36,011 bases of DNA, taken from assembly GCA_018064785.1 (NCBI GenBank), contig JAGHUO010000061.1, positions 1 to 36,011 on the forward strand, in the 5' to 3' direction. Under the pieces are notes generated by a model. It saw nothing but the letters and a program-made list of their open reading frames with translations. It searched no databases and was not told the origin of the DNA. Positions 15,593 through 25,081 of this stretch are shown piece by piece; the first letter of the stretch is position 1, and each line of letters opens with the position of its first letter. The position numbers and the translations under genes were made by a program. Source of the stretch: Candidatus Treponema equi (lineage in GTDB: Bacteria > Spirochaetota > Spirochaetia > Treponematales > Treponemataceae).

Positions 15593-16213
15593 CTATTCTG
15601 CCTGCCTTTTTTTAAGGGATTTCATTACAAAGACGTTGTCGCGTTCCCTTTCTTCAAGGACGCTTTCGATGTATTTGACTGTTTCCTTGTCCTGAGGAAT
15701 GACCATCTTGTCCAGGGCATTTACCCTTCTCTGGGTCTTTTTGACCTCGATGGCAAGACGCCATGCAACCGTACGGATGCTTGCCATGCGGGTGATCAGT
15801 GAAAGATATTCAAAGAATTCCGCCATTACGGCATCGCTCTGGGCAAAGGAACCCATGAAAGACGAGAAAAGCTGTCTTTTAGGCAGTTCCACATCAATGG
15901 TGGTAAAGGACATTCCGCCTATGTTCACTGGCTTTCCTGTGATCTTATAGTCGTATTCTACACCATGGGCAATACGCTCAACACGGTCACCACCAATCTG
16001 CATGAGCATTTCCTTAAGTGCCGGGTAAGCTCTTGCAATGCACTTGTCCATCTCTGCTTCAAGAAGCTTTACCTTTTCCACGATGCGCATAAGTTCCATT
16101 ACAAGGATTTCGCGCTTCTGCTCAAGAAGGTCATAGCCCTCTGTGGAAATGGCAAGCTGTTCCTTTAAGTTGAGGAGATTGGACTTTGTTGGGGCGATGT
16201 TAAGCTTTGCCAT
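15593..16213 (-). CDS. atpD: V/A-type ATPase subunit D (central stalk)
   Basis: 206 residues, normal length. The protein opens with NIAPTKSNLLNLKEQLAISTEGYDLLEQKREIL, the characteristic subunit D start, and ends with a second long helix (VNALDKMVIPQDKETVKYIESVLEERERDN). The two helices form the coiled-coil rotor shaft inside the A3B3 head, equivalent to gamma in F-type enzymes. It is only 3 nt after atpB in the G/H-C-I-K-F-E-A-B-D operon. Confidence 0.94.
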   Translation of the reverse strand: MAKLNIAPTKSNLLNLKEQLAISTEGYDLLEQKREILVMELMRIVEKVKLLEAEMDKCIARAYPALKEMLMQIGGDRVERIAHGVEYDYKITGKPVNIGGMSFTTIDVELPKRQLFSSFMGSFAQSDAVMAEFFEYLSLITRMASIRTVAWRLAIEVKKTQRRVNALDKMVIPQDKETVKYIESVLEERERDNVFVMKSLKKRQAE

Positions 16214-16216
16214 AGA

Positions 16217-17596
16217 TTACTCACTCTTTGGAAGATATTTCTCGATGAGCTCATCCTTGATGCGGTAAAGCTCTTCACGTGGAAGTATCGAAAGGATCTT
16301 CCAACCAAGGTCGAGGGTTTCCTCAATGCTGCGGTCCTCGTATTCTCCCTGGGTAAAGAACTTTGCTTCAAGTTCGTTGCCAAACTTAAGGTAGAGCTGG
16401 TCAAGGTCGCTGAGTTCTTCCTCACCGATGATCGAAGCAAGGTTGCGGATTGACTTTACCTTTGAGTAGGCGGCAAAGAGTTGGCTTGAAACAGGAGCAT
16501 GGTCTTCGCGGGTCATTCCGTCTCCGATACCGTCCTTCATAAGACGTGACAAAGATGGGAGTCCTGCGACAGGAGGATACATGCCTTTCTGGTTCATCTC
16601 GCGGTCAAGAACAATCTGCCCTTCTGTGATATATCCTGTAAGGTCAGGAATTGGATGAGAAATATCATCGTTAGGCATGGAAAGAATAGGAATCTGGGTG
16701 ATGGAACCAGTCGATCCCTGAACCTTTCCTGCACGCTCGTAAAGCTCGGCAAGATTTGAATAGAGATATCCAGGATATCCCTTTCTTCCAGGAACTTCAC
16801 CACGGGTTGTGGAAATTTCGCGCAAAGCCTCGCAGTAGTTTGTCATGTCTGTCATTACGACAAGAACATGCATGTTGCATTCGTAGGCAAGATATTCCGC
16901 TGCTGTAAGGGCACAGCGTGGAGTGATGATACGCTCGATGGAAGGTGCGTCTGCCAGAGACTGAAACATGACAACCTTGGAAAGAACACCAGATTCCTCA
17001 AAAGTATGTTTGAAGAACTGCGAAACATCGTATTTGATACCCATGCCGGCAAAAACCATAACGAAGTCTTCGTCACTTCCCTTGAGCTTTGCCTGGCGGA
17101 TGATCTGTGCAGCAAGTTTGTTATGTGGCAGACCGTTGCCGCTGAAAATAGGAAGCTTCTGGCCACGGATAAGAGTGTTCATTCCGTCGATGGAAGAAAT
17201 ACCAGTCTGGATGAAGTCACGAGGATAGACACGGGCATAAGGGTTGATAGGACAGCCGTTTACATTAACTTTCTTATCGCTGATGATCTCTGGATAGCCG
17301 TCTACAGGTTTTCCAAGTCCGTTGAAGATGCGTCCAAGAAGTCCCTTGCCTACACGAAGCTCCATTGGTTCTTCAAGGAATTCAACGGTGGTGCTTTCAA
17401 GATCAAGACCAGTTGTAGTACCAAAGATCTGAACGACAGCCGATTCCTCATTAAGGTCGATGATACGGCCAGTGCGTTTTTCACCATACTTGTCGCGAAC
17501 ATAAACAACTTCGTCAAAAGAGGAATTCTCGCTGCGTTTTACCACAACGATAGGTCCGTCAACTGATTCAAGTCCTGAGTATTCAATACCTTTCAT
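16217..17596 (-). CDS. atpB: V/A-type ATPase subunit B
   Basis: 459 residues, full length. It starts [29 protein letters not shown] and has the hallmarks [63 protein letters not shown] and [17 protein letters not shown]. The P-loop place reads SGNGLPHN, the usual degenerate form of the non-catalytic B subunit. It alternates with A in the A3B3 head. Its first base overlaps the end of atpA, indicating coupled translation. Confidence 0.96.
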   Translation of the reverse strand: MKGIEYSGLESVDGPIVVVKRSENSSFDEVVYVRDKYGEKRTGRIIDLNEESAVVQIFGTTTGLDLESTTVEFLEEPMELRVGKGLLGRIFNGLGKPVDGYPEIISDKKVNVNGCPINPYARVYPRDFIQTGISSIDGMNTLIRGQKLPIFSGNGLPHNKLAAQIIRQAKLKGSDEDFVMVFAGMGIKYDVSQFFKHTFEESGVLSKVVMFQSLADAPSIERIITPRCALTAAEYLAYECNMHVLVVMTDMTNYCEALREISTTRGEVPGRKGYPGYLYSNLAELYERAGKVQGSTGSITQIPILSMPNDDISHPIPDLTGYITEGQIVLDREMNQKGMYPPVAGLPSLSRLMKDGIGDGMTREDHAPVSSQLFAAYSKVKSIRNLASIIGEEELSDLDQLYLKFGNELEAKFFTQGEYEDRSIEETLDLGWKILSILPREELYRIKDELIEKYLPKSE

Positions 17597-19359
17597 TAGA
17601 AACCTTCCTTGCGGTACATGCGGTCAAGTTCCATCATCTGGTCATCAAGATGGCTTCTGATTGTCTTGAGCATTTCAAGTTTATCATTTGGAACTGTGCT
17701 CTTTGCGCGAATGATTTCATTTCGCACAGGAAGTTCCGAAATCTTCATTAACGGGCATCCATTCTTTACAAGTGAAAGAGCATGTGAATAGAAGTCCATT
17801 ATCAAAAGAAGAATATCAAGCTGTTTTTCAGGAACCGAATATGCGTCGATGTCATCAAAGGCATTCTGCTGAAGGAATCCGTTCTTGATCATTTCACATA
17901 CGATGAGGACAAGTCGGTCGCTTTCTGGCAAAGCATCGGCACCGATAAGGCGTACGATCTGCTGAAGTCTCTGTTCCTTCTTGAGAAGGTCCAGTGCCTT
18001 AATACGGACAGAAGCCCAGGCTGGGTCAAACTTGTCCCACCACTCCTTGATTTCTGAAGCATATTCTGAATATGAGTCGATCCATCCGATGGCTGGATAA
18101 TGGCGTGCGTTTGCAAGCTCACGTTCCAAAGCCCAGAAACATCTGATGAAGCGTTTTGTATGCTGTGTAACAGGTTCAGAGAAGTCACCGCCGGCAGGAC
18201 TTACCGCACCGATGACAGAAACAGAACCTTCCTTGCCGCAAAGTGCGTTTACACGGCCTGCGCGTTCATAGAATTCTGCAAGGCGTGTTGGAAGATATGC
18301 AGGATAACCTTCTTCCGCAGGCATTTCTTCCATACGGCCAGAAAGTTCACGGAGAGCTTCTGCCCAACGTGATGTTGAATCAGCCATGATGGCAACATGA
18401 AGACCCATGTCGCGGTAATATTCCGCAAGGGTGATTCCTGAATAGAGGGAAACTTCACGTGCAGCAACAGGCATGTTTGAAGTATTTGCGATAAGGATGG
18501 TGCGTTCCATCAAAGAGCGGCCTGTTCTAGGGTCGATCAAAGTCGGAAATTCCGTAAGAACGTCCGTCATTTCGTTTCCGCGTTCTCCACAACCGATATA
18601 GACGATGAGATCTGCATCACACCATTTTGCAACGGCATGCTGTGTCATTGTCTTTCCTGTACCGAATCCACCTGGAATGGCTGCTGTACCACCCTTTGAA
18701 AGTGGGAAGAAAACATCGATGACACGCTGTCCTGTAACGAGAGGCTGGTTTACCTCAAGCTTCTGAGCAAAAGGACGTGGTCTACGCAAAGGCCAGTACT
18801 GGGAAAGCTTGAGCTCTTCGCCAAGTTCCGTAGTTCCGATGACCTCATCTACAGTATATGAGCCTGCTCCCTTGAAAGAAGCAAGTTTTTTACCTTTGAC
18901 AGTTGGAGGAACCATGATCTTGTGGATGATGGAACCTGTCTCCTGTACAGTTCCAAGAACAAAACCAGGAGCTATCTGATCGCCTTCATTTGCAACGGCA
19001 ACGAAATCCCATTTTTTGTTTTCATCGATTGGAGATGTGCGCTGACCAGGAAGAAGAAATGCACCCTTGTCTTCATACATTTCCTTGAGAGGACGCTGGA
19101 TACCGTCGTAGATTGTTCCTACAAGTCCAGGACCAAGCTTTACGGAAAGAGGACGCTCGCTTGAGACAACCGGTTCACCGATGCGCATTCCGCTTACATC
19201 CTCATAAACCTGGATTGTTGCCTTTCCTTCACTCTGGCGGATGATCTCACCGATGAGTTTTGCGTTTCCTACATCGACAACATCGTAGAGACCGCATTTT
19301 TCAAGTCCTTCAGCATAGACGATAGGACCAGATATTCTTGTGATTTTTCCGGTAATCAT
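17596..19359 (-). CDS. atpA: V/A-type ATPase catalytic subunit A
   Basis: 587 residues, full length. The Walker A motif is [12 protein letters not shown] (from residue 230). The arginine-finger and head region ([33 protein letters not shown]) and the A-specific non-homologous region (about 115-200) are present. It is the catalytic subunit that hydrolyses or makes ATP. The ATG overlaps the atpE stop (ATGA), and its stop overlaps the atpB start by one base. Confidence 0.97.
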   Translation of the reverse strand: MITGKITRISGPIVYAEGLEKCGLYDVVDVGNAKLIGEIIRQSEGKATIQVYEDVSGMRIGEPVVSSERPLSVKLGPGLVGTIYDGIQRPLKEMYEDKGAFLLPGQRTSPIDENKKWDFVAVANEGDQIAPGFVLGTVQETGSIIHKIMVPPTVKGKKLASFKGAGSYTVDEVIGTTELGEELKLSQYWPLRRPRPFAQKLEVNQPLVTGQRVIDVFFPLSKGGTAAIPGGFGTGKTMTQHAVAKWCDADLIVYIGCGERGNEMTDVLTEFPTLIDPRTGRSLMERTILIANTSNMPVAAREVSLYSGITLAEYYRDMGLHVAIMADSTSRWAEALRELSGRMEEMPAEEGYPAYLPTRLAEFYERAGRVNALCGKEGSVSVIGAVSPAGGDFSEPVTQHTKRFIRCFWALERELANARHYPAIGWIDSYSEYASEIKEWWDKFDPAWASVRIKALDLLKKEQRLQQIVRLIGADALPESDRLVLIVCEMIKNGFLQQNAFDDIDAYSVPEKQLDILLLIMDFYSHALSLVKNGCPLMKISELPVRNEIIRAKSTVPNDKLEMLKTIRSHLDDQMMELDRMYRKEGF

Positions 19360-19976
19360 TCAGGCAACCTCCCGTTAAAAAGACTCAAGGCAAGCTGCTG
19401 CCGATTCATGGCCAGAAGTTCATCTACCTTTTCCCGAAGAGTAAGACGGCAGGTAACCTTTTTATCTTCGGTGACAACAATCATTCCGTATGAAAGGATA
19501 TCATCATCATTGCCGGCCCCCTGCTCCACTTTTTTACAGGCGGAACCAAGAACGCGGGAAAGAATACCCTCTGCCTTCTTGGCATCAAGAGCGCCAGTCG
19601 CTGTGGCGGTGACATTGCGGTCGCCTATGACAGCCTTGGCCTTCTTTACAAGATTTTCTATAGCAAGTTCCTTTTTCTCGGAACTGAGATTTTCAAAATA
19701 ATCAGAAACAGCCTTCATGACTGAATCATCGATATAGGAAACAAGGTAACGCTGCTTCTCAAGAGGAACTGAAGATTTTTCGTTCTTCTCAAAGAAATCA
19801 AGACGTGCCTTAGAAGCCGTCATTGCATCTTCCCTTGCTTTTTCTATGCGGTTATCTACTTCGTCCAAAAGAGACTTTGCATTATCCTTTGCCTTTTCAA
19901 GAAGCTTCTGCGCTTTCTTTTCACTGTCCGCGCGGATTTCCCTGTCAAGGACATCAGTTGAACGTAACTCTTCCAT
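19356..19976 (-). CDS. atpE: V/A-type ATPase subunit E (peripheral stalk)
   Basis: 206 residues. A long, highly charged N-terminal helix (about 10-75, [32 protein letters not shown]) is followed by a globular C-terminal domain with [20 protein letters not shown] and [26 protein letters not shown]. This is the architecture of the peripheral-stalk E subunit that pairs with the small G/H subunit. It has a 4-nt overlap with atpA and a 9-nt gap from atpF. Confidence 0.88.
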   Translation of the reverse strand: MEELRSTDVLDREIRADSEKKAQKLLEKAKDNAKSLLDEVDNRIEKAREDAMTASKARLDFFEKNEKSSVPLEKQRYLVSYIDDSVMKAVSDYFENLSSEKKELAIENLVKKAKAVIGDRNVTATATGALDAKKAEGILSRVLGSACKKVEQGAGNDDDILSYGMIVVTEDKKVTCRLTLREKVDELLAMNRQQLALSLFNGRLPE

Positions 19977-19985
19977 AATTACAAC

Positions 19986-20315
19986 CTACACATTGATGCC
20001 GACTGCTTCACGAATGGAATCAGTCAGTGTTTTTCTACCTGGAATATGACCATTCAAGCCAGGTATTTCCACAATAAGTGGAGCGACACCCTTCATCTGC
20101 CAGGCCTGAACCTCTGCAGAAAGCATGTCCGACACATCCTCTGTCATAATGAGAACTTTTGGTCTGTCTGACTGGACAGCACTGCCCAAGCCTTCACCTG
20201 TAAGATGGTTGAAGGTATCAAGTGCTTCCTGTCTGTTGCTTACGGGCTGTCCCTGGACTCCAACAAGCTTGAAGCCAAGAACAAGTTCCCGTTCGCCTAT
20301 AACAAAATAGTTCAT
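19986..20315 (-). CDS. atpF: V/A-type ATPase subunit F
   Basis: 109 residues, right size for the small Rossmann-like F subunit at the tip of the central rotor. YFVIGERELVLGFKLVGVQG is the typical start, PKVLIMTEDVSDML the middle strand-helix, and PLIVEIPGLNGHIPGRKTLTDSIREAVGI the end. It sits between the proteolipid gene and atpE. No strong ribosome binding site is visible before the ATG. Confidence 0.9.
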   Translation of the reverse strand: MNYFVIGERELVLGFKLVGVQGQPVSNRQEALDTFNHLTGEGLGSAVQSDRPKVLIMTEDVSDMLSAEVQAWQMKGVAPLIVEIPGLNGHIPGRKTLTDSIREAVGINV

Positions 20316-20361
20316 AATATCTGTCTTTGAAAAATTGCCGCAAAGGGCAATCTTTCAATAA

Positions 20362-20676
20362 TTACATGATGATGATGAAGAGAGCTACAAGGAAGCCCCA
20401 GAGACAGATACCTTCAGCAAGACCTACGAAAGGAAGAGCCTTACCAGAAAGTTCTGCGTTCTCTGCCATGGCACCCATAGCTGCGCTACCGATCTTGCCT
20501 ACAGCTGCACCACCACCGATACATCCGATACCTACAGCGATAGCTGCCGCAATGTACTTCATTGCGCTACCAGCACCAGCTGCTGCAGCCTGAGCCTTCT
20601 CTGCATCTTCAGCAAAAAGACATGCAGCACCCATTACCATCAAAGTTGTCAAGACAGTAAGAAATTTCTTGTTCAT
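20362..20676 (-). CDS. atpK: V/A-type ATPase proteolipid subunit K (short, with signal peptide)
   Basis: 104 residues. The N-terminus looks like a cleavable signal peptide (KKFLTVLTTLMVMGAACLFA). Two membrane helices follow, about 40-72 (AAAIAVGIGCIGGGAAVGKIGSAA) and 81-104. The ion-binding carboxylate is Glu88 in PFVGLAEGICLWG. It is the two-helix c-ring subunit, like that of Thermus, not the four-helix NtpK type. The residue after Glu88 is Gly and helix 1 has no Gln, so the usual Na+ pocket signature (Gln, then Glu-Ser/Thr) is not seen; proton use is favoured (inference). An AGGAG ribosome binding site lies upstream after a 98-nt gap from atpI. Confidence 0.92.
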   Translation of the reverse strand: MNKKFLTVLTTLMVMGAACLFAEDAEKAQAAAAGAGSAMKYIAAAIAVGIGCIGGGAAVGKIGSAAMGAMAENAELSGKALPFVGLAEGICLWGFLVALFIIIM

Positions 20677-20699
20677 AAAAAACTCCTATAACCTCAGGA

Positions 20700-20749
20700 T
20701 TGCCGAGCCAGTCGAATTACCCTGAAGTTTTTTTACAGACCCTTCAGCA
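20700..20749 (-). other. Structured 98-nt gap before atpK: hairpins and dispersed-repeat-like motif
   Basis: In the atpI-atpK gap the minus strand has CTGAAG...CTTCAG and TCAGG...CCTGA inverted repeats plus TTCGACTGGCTC, which resembles the dispersed TTCGACAAGCTCA-type repeat seen again near 29860. This could be an mRNA processing or stability site that allows extra proteolipid synthesis; this is inference. Confidence 0.35.
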
Positions 20750-20774
20750 TGATAGCGTACAGGGATCCTTTTAT

Positions 20775-22748
20775 TTACTTATATTCAAACCTGAAAGGCT
20801 TAAATTCACGACCAGTTTCACTGAAGAACTTAGAGAAGAACTCATAGTACTGCAGACGAACAACCTGAATTGCAACAATCATACCCTCGAGTACTACGAC
20901 GATACCGTTGCCTACGACAGCCACAGCAATTCCGCCTGGACCAGGTGTGATCTCAACAAGGGCGTTGATGATGTAACCAAGAACGGCATGTGCAAGGGCA
21001 AAGGCACCTACACGGACAAAGCTGACTGTATTTGAAAGGTACGAAGAAACGATCTCAATGATTTCAACGACAGCACCGATGACTGCGGAAAGAACGCCGT
21101 TCTCAAGGACAGGTCTCTCACCTTCAATAAGACGCTCAAGAGGTTCCTCGAAGGCAGAAATCAAAAGTGTTCCAAGGATGATGACAAAATCATAGGTCTG
21201 TGGTGTATGGCCCATGAAGGCAATACGCAGAGCAAAGGCAACAACATACCAGAAGAAAAGTGCGCCGCTGATTCCGTTTTTACCAAAGAATGCACGCCCC
21301 CAGCGTCTGAGTGAAAGCTGGTTCGTTATGTTGATTATGAGACCGCAACTGTTGATAAGGAAACCTACACCGATGGTGAAGCCAAAGAAAGTGAACATTC
21401 TTGTGATGGAATGAGGATCGCTTGAAGGCATCATGTGAAGAATTGGTGCATGTGGATGTCCAAAGAGACCTGTAACCCAGAGACCAAATGGCTCAAGGAA
21501 TGTTTCATTGGCAAAGAATTCACCTGTAAGAAGTCCCATTATTGTGGAACTTACACCGATACAGCAGAACACAGGACCAAATTTTTCCCAGCCGCTGATC
21601 TTGATTTTCTTAAGGCTGCAGAGAATACCGATGATAAGGAAACAAAGTCCCTGACCAGCGTCTCCGAACATTATTCCAAAGAGGACGGTGAAGAACACTG
21701 CGACAAACGGAGTTGGATCGATTGTTCCGTAGAGAGGTGAACCATAGCTGAAAATCATGCGCTCAAAGTTCTGGATGACCTTGTTGTGCTTTACCTGGAC
21801 TGGAACCTTTTCCTGACCGCTGATTACAGAAGGCACTTCCTTAGGAAGATATTCGCGTACGGCGGCACGGCTTTCAGTGATCTTGTCGATCTCCTTTGAG
21901 ACTTCCTTTGCCTCATAAGCCGGAATCCATCCAGTGATGCGGTAGACATATTCAGTCGATTCAAGATTGTTCTCTACATCGATGATCTGCTTAGCAACAG
22001 AGAAGCACTGAAGAAGTCTGAAAAGCTCATCCTTATGTGTCTCTGCAAAATTCCTGCGCTCAGTGACAACTTCCTCAAGGGCAGCTTTTGCATCTGCGGC
22101 ATTAACCTTGAGAGTCTCAAGAACATCCTCAGGGATTCCCTTGAAGTCCTTTGGAATCTCTATCTCGACAAAACCGGCTTCCTTAAGGTCACCGTCAAGG
22201 GCAAAGCGTGCTTTCTTTGAACATGCGGCAAGAATGCGGGACTTGTCTTCACCAAGGGAAACAATGGTTGCCCTTCTGCCTGCGTTCCTCTTAAGTTCGT
22301 CAAAACGCGACGGATCGATCTTACCGATTCTAAGTGTAAGGAAAGAAAGGGATTCAAGATCCGAATATGAAACCTGAAGGTTGGAGAAAGCAAGAGCCTC
22401 GTTGTAATCTGCAGAAGCCTTCTTCTCTTCTTCTGCAGCGGCAAGCTCACGCTCGTTTATTTCTTTTACAGTCTCCGCAAATTCACGGCCCTTCTGATAG
22501 TCATCCTCTACAGGTAACTTGATGGCACCCTTGAATCCGGAAATATTCTCAAGACCAAGATGAACCCTGGACTGCTCAAGGCTGTCAAAGATTTCCTGGG
22601 CAGGGTTTTCCATGTGGCTGTCCTGAGAAACAGTGAAGTCCTGCTGGAACTGGAAATCCCCCATCTCCCCAAGATATTTGAGGACAAGGTCAATATCCTG
22701 ACGAAGAACCATAAGTTCAATAAGTCTCATTGCGGTAGTTCTAGCCAT
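20775..22748 (-). CDS. atpI: V/A-type ATPase subunit I (a-subunit homologue)
   Basis: 657 residues. The N-terminal cytoplasmic half (about 1-330) has long helices and coiled-coil regions. The C-terminal half (about 345-630) has seven or eight membrane segments, including VAVFFTVLFGIMFGDAGQGL and NTVSFVRVGAFALAHAVLGYI, where the Arg is the conserved residue of the ion half-channels. It is the stator membrane subunit next to the K ring. The start overlaps the 3' end of atpC by 8 nt. Confidence 0.95.
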   Translation of the reverse strand: MARTTAMRLIELMVLRQDIDLVLKYLGEMGDFQFQQDFTVSQDSHMENPAQEIFDSLEQSRVHLGLENISGFKGAIKLPVEDDYQKGREFAETVKEINERELAAAEEEKKASADYNEALAFSNLQVSYSDLESLSFLTLRIGKIDPSRFDELKRNAGRRATIVSLGEDKSRILAACSKKARFALDGDLKEAGFVEIEIPKDFKGIPEDVLETLKVNAADAKAALEEVVTERRNFAETHKDELFRLLQCFSVAKQIIDVENNLESTEYVYRITGWIPAYEAKEVSKEIDKITESRAAVREYLPKEVPSVISGQEKVPVQVKHNKVIQNFERMIFSYGSPLYGTIDPTPFVAVFFTVLFGIMFGDAGQGLCFLIIGILCSLKKIKISGWEKFGPVFCCIGVSSTIMGLLTGEFFANETFLEPFGLWVTGLFGHPHAPILHMMPSSDPHSITRMFTFFGFTIGVGFLINSCGLIINITNQLSLRRWGRAFFGKNGISGALFFWYVVAFALRIAFMGHTPQTYDFVIILGTLLISAFEEPLERLIEGERPVLENGVLSAVIGAVVEIIEIVSSYLSNTVSFVRVGAFALAHAVLGYIINALVEITPGPGGIAVAVVGNGIVVVLEGMIVAIQVVRLQYYEFFSKFFSETGREFKPFRFEYK

Positions 22749-23742
22749 TGTTCACCTCCTGGTTTATGTTAAGCCTTATTCCTTCCGAAGCCGTTCTTAT
22801 GTTGTCCAGCTCATCCTGCTTTATGATGAACCAGCTTACCAAAGGACAGCACGTAGAAGGATATTGATGGAACAGCCTTCTTGCACGGTCTACATGGACG
22901 CTTCTGTAGGCATTGCTTAACCAACGTGGGTCTACAGACCACACCACTCCATCCTCATGAAGATTAAGCAAGGCGGAATGCTTCCACTTCTTCCATGAAT
23001 CATAATCATCCAAAGGCCAGTCCAAAGATCTTATTGCATCCTGGACAAGAGGATCCTTTGACGATTTTTCTTCATTTGAATATGCAAGGAGAGGAATTAT
23101 CTCTTCCTTCTCCATATTATAATACAATCTGAGCCTTATTGCCCAAACAACATTGTCCAAACTGAATTTTTCACTGAAAAGCTTTTTTATGTCCTTGCGG
23201 CATACAGATTCAGTAACGTCCAGAGCTTTCCACAGCTCCATGACATTCTGGCAGTCAATCTTGTAGTTGATCTGATGCTGAAGCTTTATGTCAGGAACCT
23301 TGTCGTACCATGCAAGAGGACCATCAGCTGTCATCGCCTTAAGGTCAGGCCATTTTGAATAGTTGATGATGTTGAAAGGAACTATTTTCTGGACATGGGG
23401 AATTTCCTTCTCGCCCAAAGCAAGGGAAGCTCCAATATCCTTCAGATTCTCATAGTCATAGGAATGAAGCAAAGCCTTTAGGATAGGCTGAGGATCTGAA
23501 TAGTTGTCGATTAATTTTCTGTAGTTTTCTACAAAGACGTCAAAAGCTTCCTGCTCCAAAGCACGGGCAAGAAGCGATTCTGGAACAAGGGGAACCTCTT
23601 TCTTGAACAGGAATGACCAAAGTTCCTGCAAGGTATGGAATGAAAAAAGAGTTCTTGAACGATTGCCTACATAGGACTTGGCAAGCATTCCACTTGCTTT
23701 TGCGTAAACATATGAATCAGCTGCAGACTTGTCCATTGCCAT
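22741..23742 (-). CDS. atpC: V/A-type ATPase subunit C (d-like central stalk socket)
   Basis: 333 residues, normal for subunit C/d. It starts AADSYVYAKASGMLAKSYVGNRSRTLFSFHTLQELWSFLF, typical of the family, and is nearly all helical with repeated modules. WPLDDYDSWKKWKHSALLN and VDPRWLSNAYRSVHVDRARRLFHQYP near the end match conserved C-terminal blocks. It connects the rotor shaft (D/F) to the proteolipid ring. AGGAG precedes the ATG at 23742. Confidence 0.85.
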   Translation of the reverse strand: MAMDKSAADSYVYAKASGMLAKSYVGNRSRTLFSFHTLQELWSFLFKKEVPLVPESLLARALEQEAFDVFVENYRKLIDNYSDPQPILKALLHSYDYENLKDIGASLALGEKEIPHVQKIVPFNIINYSKWPDLKAMTADGPLAWYDKVPDIKLQHQINYKIDCQNVMELWKALDVTESVCRKDIKKLFSEKFSLDNVVWAIRLRLYYNMEKEEIIPLLAYSNEEKSSKDPLVQDAIRSLDWPLDDYDSWKKWKHSALLNLHEDGVVWSVDPRWLSNAYRSVHVDRARRLFHQYPSTCCPLVSWFIIKQDELDNIRTASEGIRLNINQEVNNG

Positions 23743-23757
23743 ACCAAACTCCTGATA

Positions 23758-24066
23758 TCATGCAAAGAGCAGACTGTCCATGACGCTGTTGAAGGAATTC
23801 TGATCCTTGGCAGTGGAACTCAAACTGTCCTTGTATGCCTGGATATCAGCAAGGCGGCTTTCGGTTATCTTTTCCTTTGCAGCCTTCTCCTGTGCGTCGA
23901 TTTCCTCGACTACATTTGAATACTGCTGGTGAAACCTGGAATCGGCCTGATTTCTGGCATCTGAGATTATCTCATCCGCTTTTTTCTGTGCCTCAAGAAG
24001 CACTCCTGATGCTTCCTTCTCAATTTCAAGAAGGTGTCGGATTACATCGATTTCTTCTTCTGCCAT
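23758..24066 (-). CDS. V/A-type ATPase subunit G/H (small peripheral-stalk coiled coil)
   Basis: 102 residues, almost entirely charged helix: VIRHLLEIEKEASGVLLEAQKKADEIISDARNQAD with a conserved E-A-x2-L/A heptad style, as in AhaH/NtpF. It forms the peripheral stalk with subunit E. It is the first ATPase gene of the operon, 25 nt after the EIIA-like gene and 15 nt before atpC, with a GGAG ribosome binding site. Being a short coiled coil, identification rests on size, pattern and position. Confidence 0.8.
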   Translation of the reverse strand: MAEEEIDVIRHLLEIEKEASGVLLEAQKKADEIISDARNQADSRFHQQYSNVVEEIDAQEKAAKEKITESRLADIQAYKDSLSSTAKDQNSFNSVMDSLLFA

Positions 24067-24091
24067 AAACCATCTCCGTTAACACATAGTG

Positions 24092-24547
24092 CTATTGTTC
24101 TGACCTGCAGAGAAAGTCATAGACTTCCTGAGGCGTTTTCTGGTTTTTTAAATCTTCAATAAAACTTTTGTCCTGAAGAACAACTGCAAGTTCCCTCAAG
24201 ACATCAAGGTGAAGCTTATCCTCACCTTCTCCGCAAACAAGCATGAAAATGAAGTTTACAGGAGCACCGTCAAGAGCCTCATAATCGATGCCCTTGCGGC
24301 TTATGCCTACAGCACCTACACAACCCTTTACGGATTTACTGGTACCATGAGGCACTGCGACGGAATGCATGATGCCAGTAGACATCTTGCTTTCCCTTTC
24401 ACGGATTGAAGCAAGAGCCTCATCCCTGTCAAAAGACGGATTTGCCTGGTAGATTACCTGGGCAAGTTCCTCAAAAGCCTCATCCTTATCTTCGCTCTGC
24501 AAATCAAGGATTACAGTAGCTGGAGAAAACAAGTTCTGGAAAATCAT
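24092..24547 (-). CDS. ptsN: PTS EIIA(Ntr)-like protein (PtsN)
   Basis: 151 residues, a single PTS EIIA type-2 domain. The phospho-acceptor is His67 in STGIMHSVAVPHGTSK, and the rest (GRKGIDYEALDGAPVNFIFMLV, HLDVLRELAVVLQDK) is canonical. It probably takes phosphate from HPr and acts by protein-protein contact, as PtsN does. It lies 19 nt after secG and 25 nt before the first ATPase subunit gene, so it is probably in the same transcript. No sugar PTS permease is present. The start at 24547 has no clear ribosome binding site. The target is unknown; the ATPase is a possible one by position only. Confidence 0.9.
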   Translation of the reverse strand: MIFQNLFSPATVILDLQSEDKDEAFEELAQVIYQANPSFDRDEALASIRERESKMSTGIMHSVAVPHGTSKSVKGCVGAVGISRKGIDYEALDGAPVNFIFMLVCGEGEDKLHLDVLRELAVVLQDKSFIEDLKNQKTPQEVYDFLCRSEQ

Positions 24548-24566
24548 AGCAAAACCGGTCTATGAA

Positions 24567-24923
24567 TTACTGTACAGACTGTTCTGTTGAGCCTGAAATT
24601 TCGTTTTCAAGCCAGTTGCCAGAAGTTGTTTCTTCTGTCTTTGTTTCGCCCTGAACTTCAGCAGCTGTAGCAGAAAGATCAGCCTTTCCGATTGCCTTGT
24701 TTGCAAGTCCGAGACCAAATGTAATAACAAAGAAAAGAACAACAAGAACACCTGTTGTCTTCTTGAGTACGCTACCTGAGTGAGCACCGAAAGCTGCGCT
24801 GTTTCCGCCACCAAAAGCACTTCCCATTCCGTTGCTTTCATCGTTCTGAACAAGCACGAGAAGAATAGCAAGAACACATACGATAATAAATGCTACGAGC
24901 ATAATTGTTTTTACAACACCCAT
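24567..24923 (-). CDS. secG: Preprotein translocase subunit SecG
   Basis: The track ORF opens at 24992, but the real start is most likely MGVVKTIMLVAFI (ATG at 24921-24923), giving 118 residues. A GGAG ribosome binding site (GGAGATAAAA) precedes it. Helix 1 (about 4-26, VAFIIVCVLAILLVLVQ), the conserved Gly-rich loop (NGMGSAFGGGNSAAFG) and helix 2 (about 55-75, GVLVVLFFVITFGLGLA) are standard SecG. A 40-residue hydrophilic Thr/Glu-rich tail extends it beyond the minimal protein. It helps SecYE/SecA protein export. A strong promoter lies just upstream. Confidence 0.92.
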   Translation of the reverse strand: MGVVKTIMLVAFIIVCVLAILLVLVQNDESNGMGSAFGGGNSAAFGAHSGSVLKKTTGVLVVLFFVITFGLGLANKAIGKADLSATAAEVQGETKTEETTSGNWLENEISGSTEQSVQ

Positions 24924-24963
24924 TTTTATCTCCACAATTAGTTGTTTAAAAATTAGTCTAGAT

Positions 24964-24992
24964 ATAATAAAGAATAAAAGAAGATTAGTCAA
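24964..24992 (-). promoter_or_regulatory. Promoter upstream of secG and probably the V-ATPase operon
   Basis: TTGACT (24987-24992), a 17-nt spacer, and TATTAT (24964-24969), each 5 of 6 to consensus. It lies just after the tpiA terminator. No better promoter was seen between secG and the first ATPase gene. Confidence 0.65.
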
Positions 24993-25019
24993 ATGAAAAT
25001 GAAGGTTCTTGCCTTAAGC

Positions 25020-25057
25020 AAAAAAAAGCTGCCTGAAGAAGCCTCCAGACAGCTTTT
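25020..25057 (-). terminator. Intrinsic terminator after tpiA
   Basis: On the minus strand AAAAGCTGTCTGGAGGC and TTCAGGCAGCTTTT pair around a short loop, followed by a run of eight T. It separates tpiA from the secG/V-ATPase unit. Confidence 0.8.
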
Positions 25058-25081
25058 ACTATTTATTCATATAGTATAAAC

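Noticed and set aside
16868-17566. 232-aa plus-strand ORF
   Set aside because: It lies wholly antisense to atpB, which is highly conserved; composition is that of a shadow frame.
19986-20676. Reading the proteolipid as F-type AtpE because of its two-helix size
   Set aside because: Neighbouring genes are all V/A-type (F, E, A, B, D, I, C), and short two-helix rings with signal peptides also occur in V/A-type enzymes such as that of Thermus.
24924-24992. N-terminal extension of secG (MTNLLLFFII...)
   Set aside because: It covers the TTGACT-17-TATTAT promoter; the ribosome binding site GGAG and the SecG-like start point to ATG at 24923.
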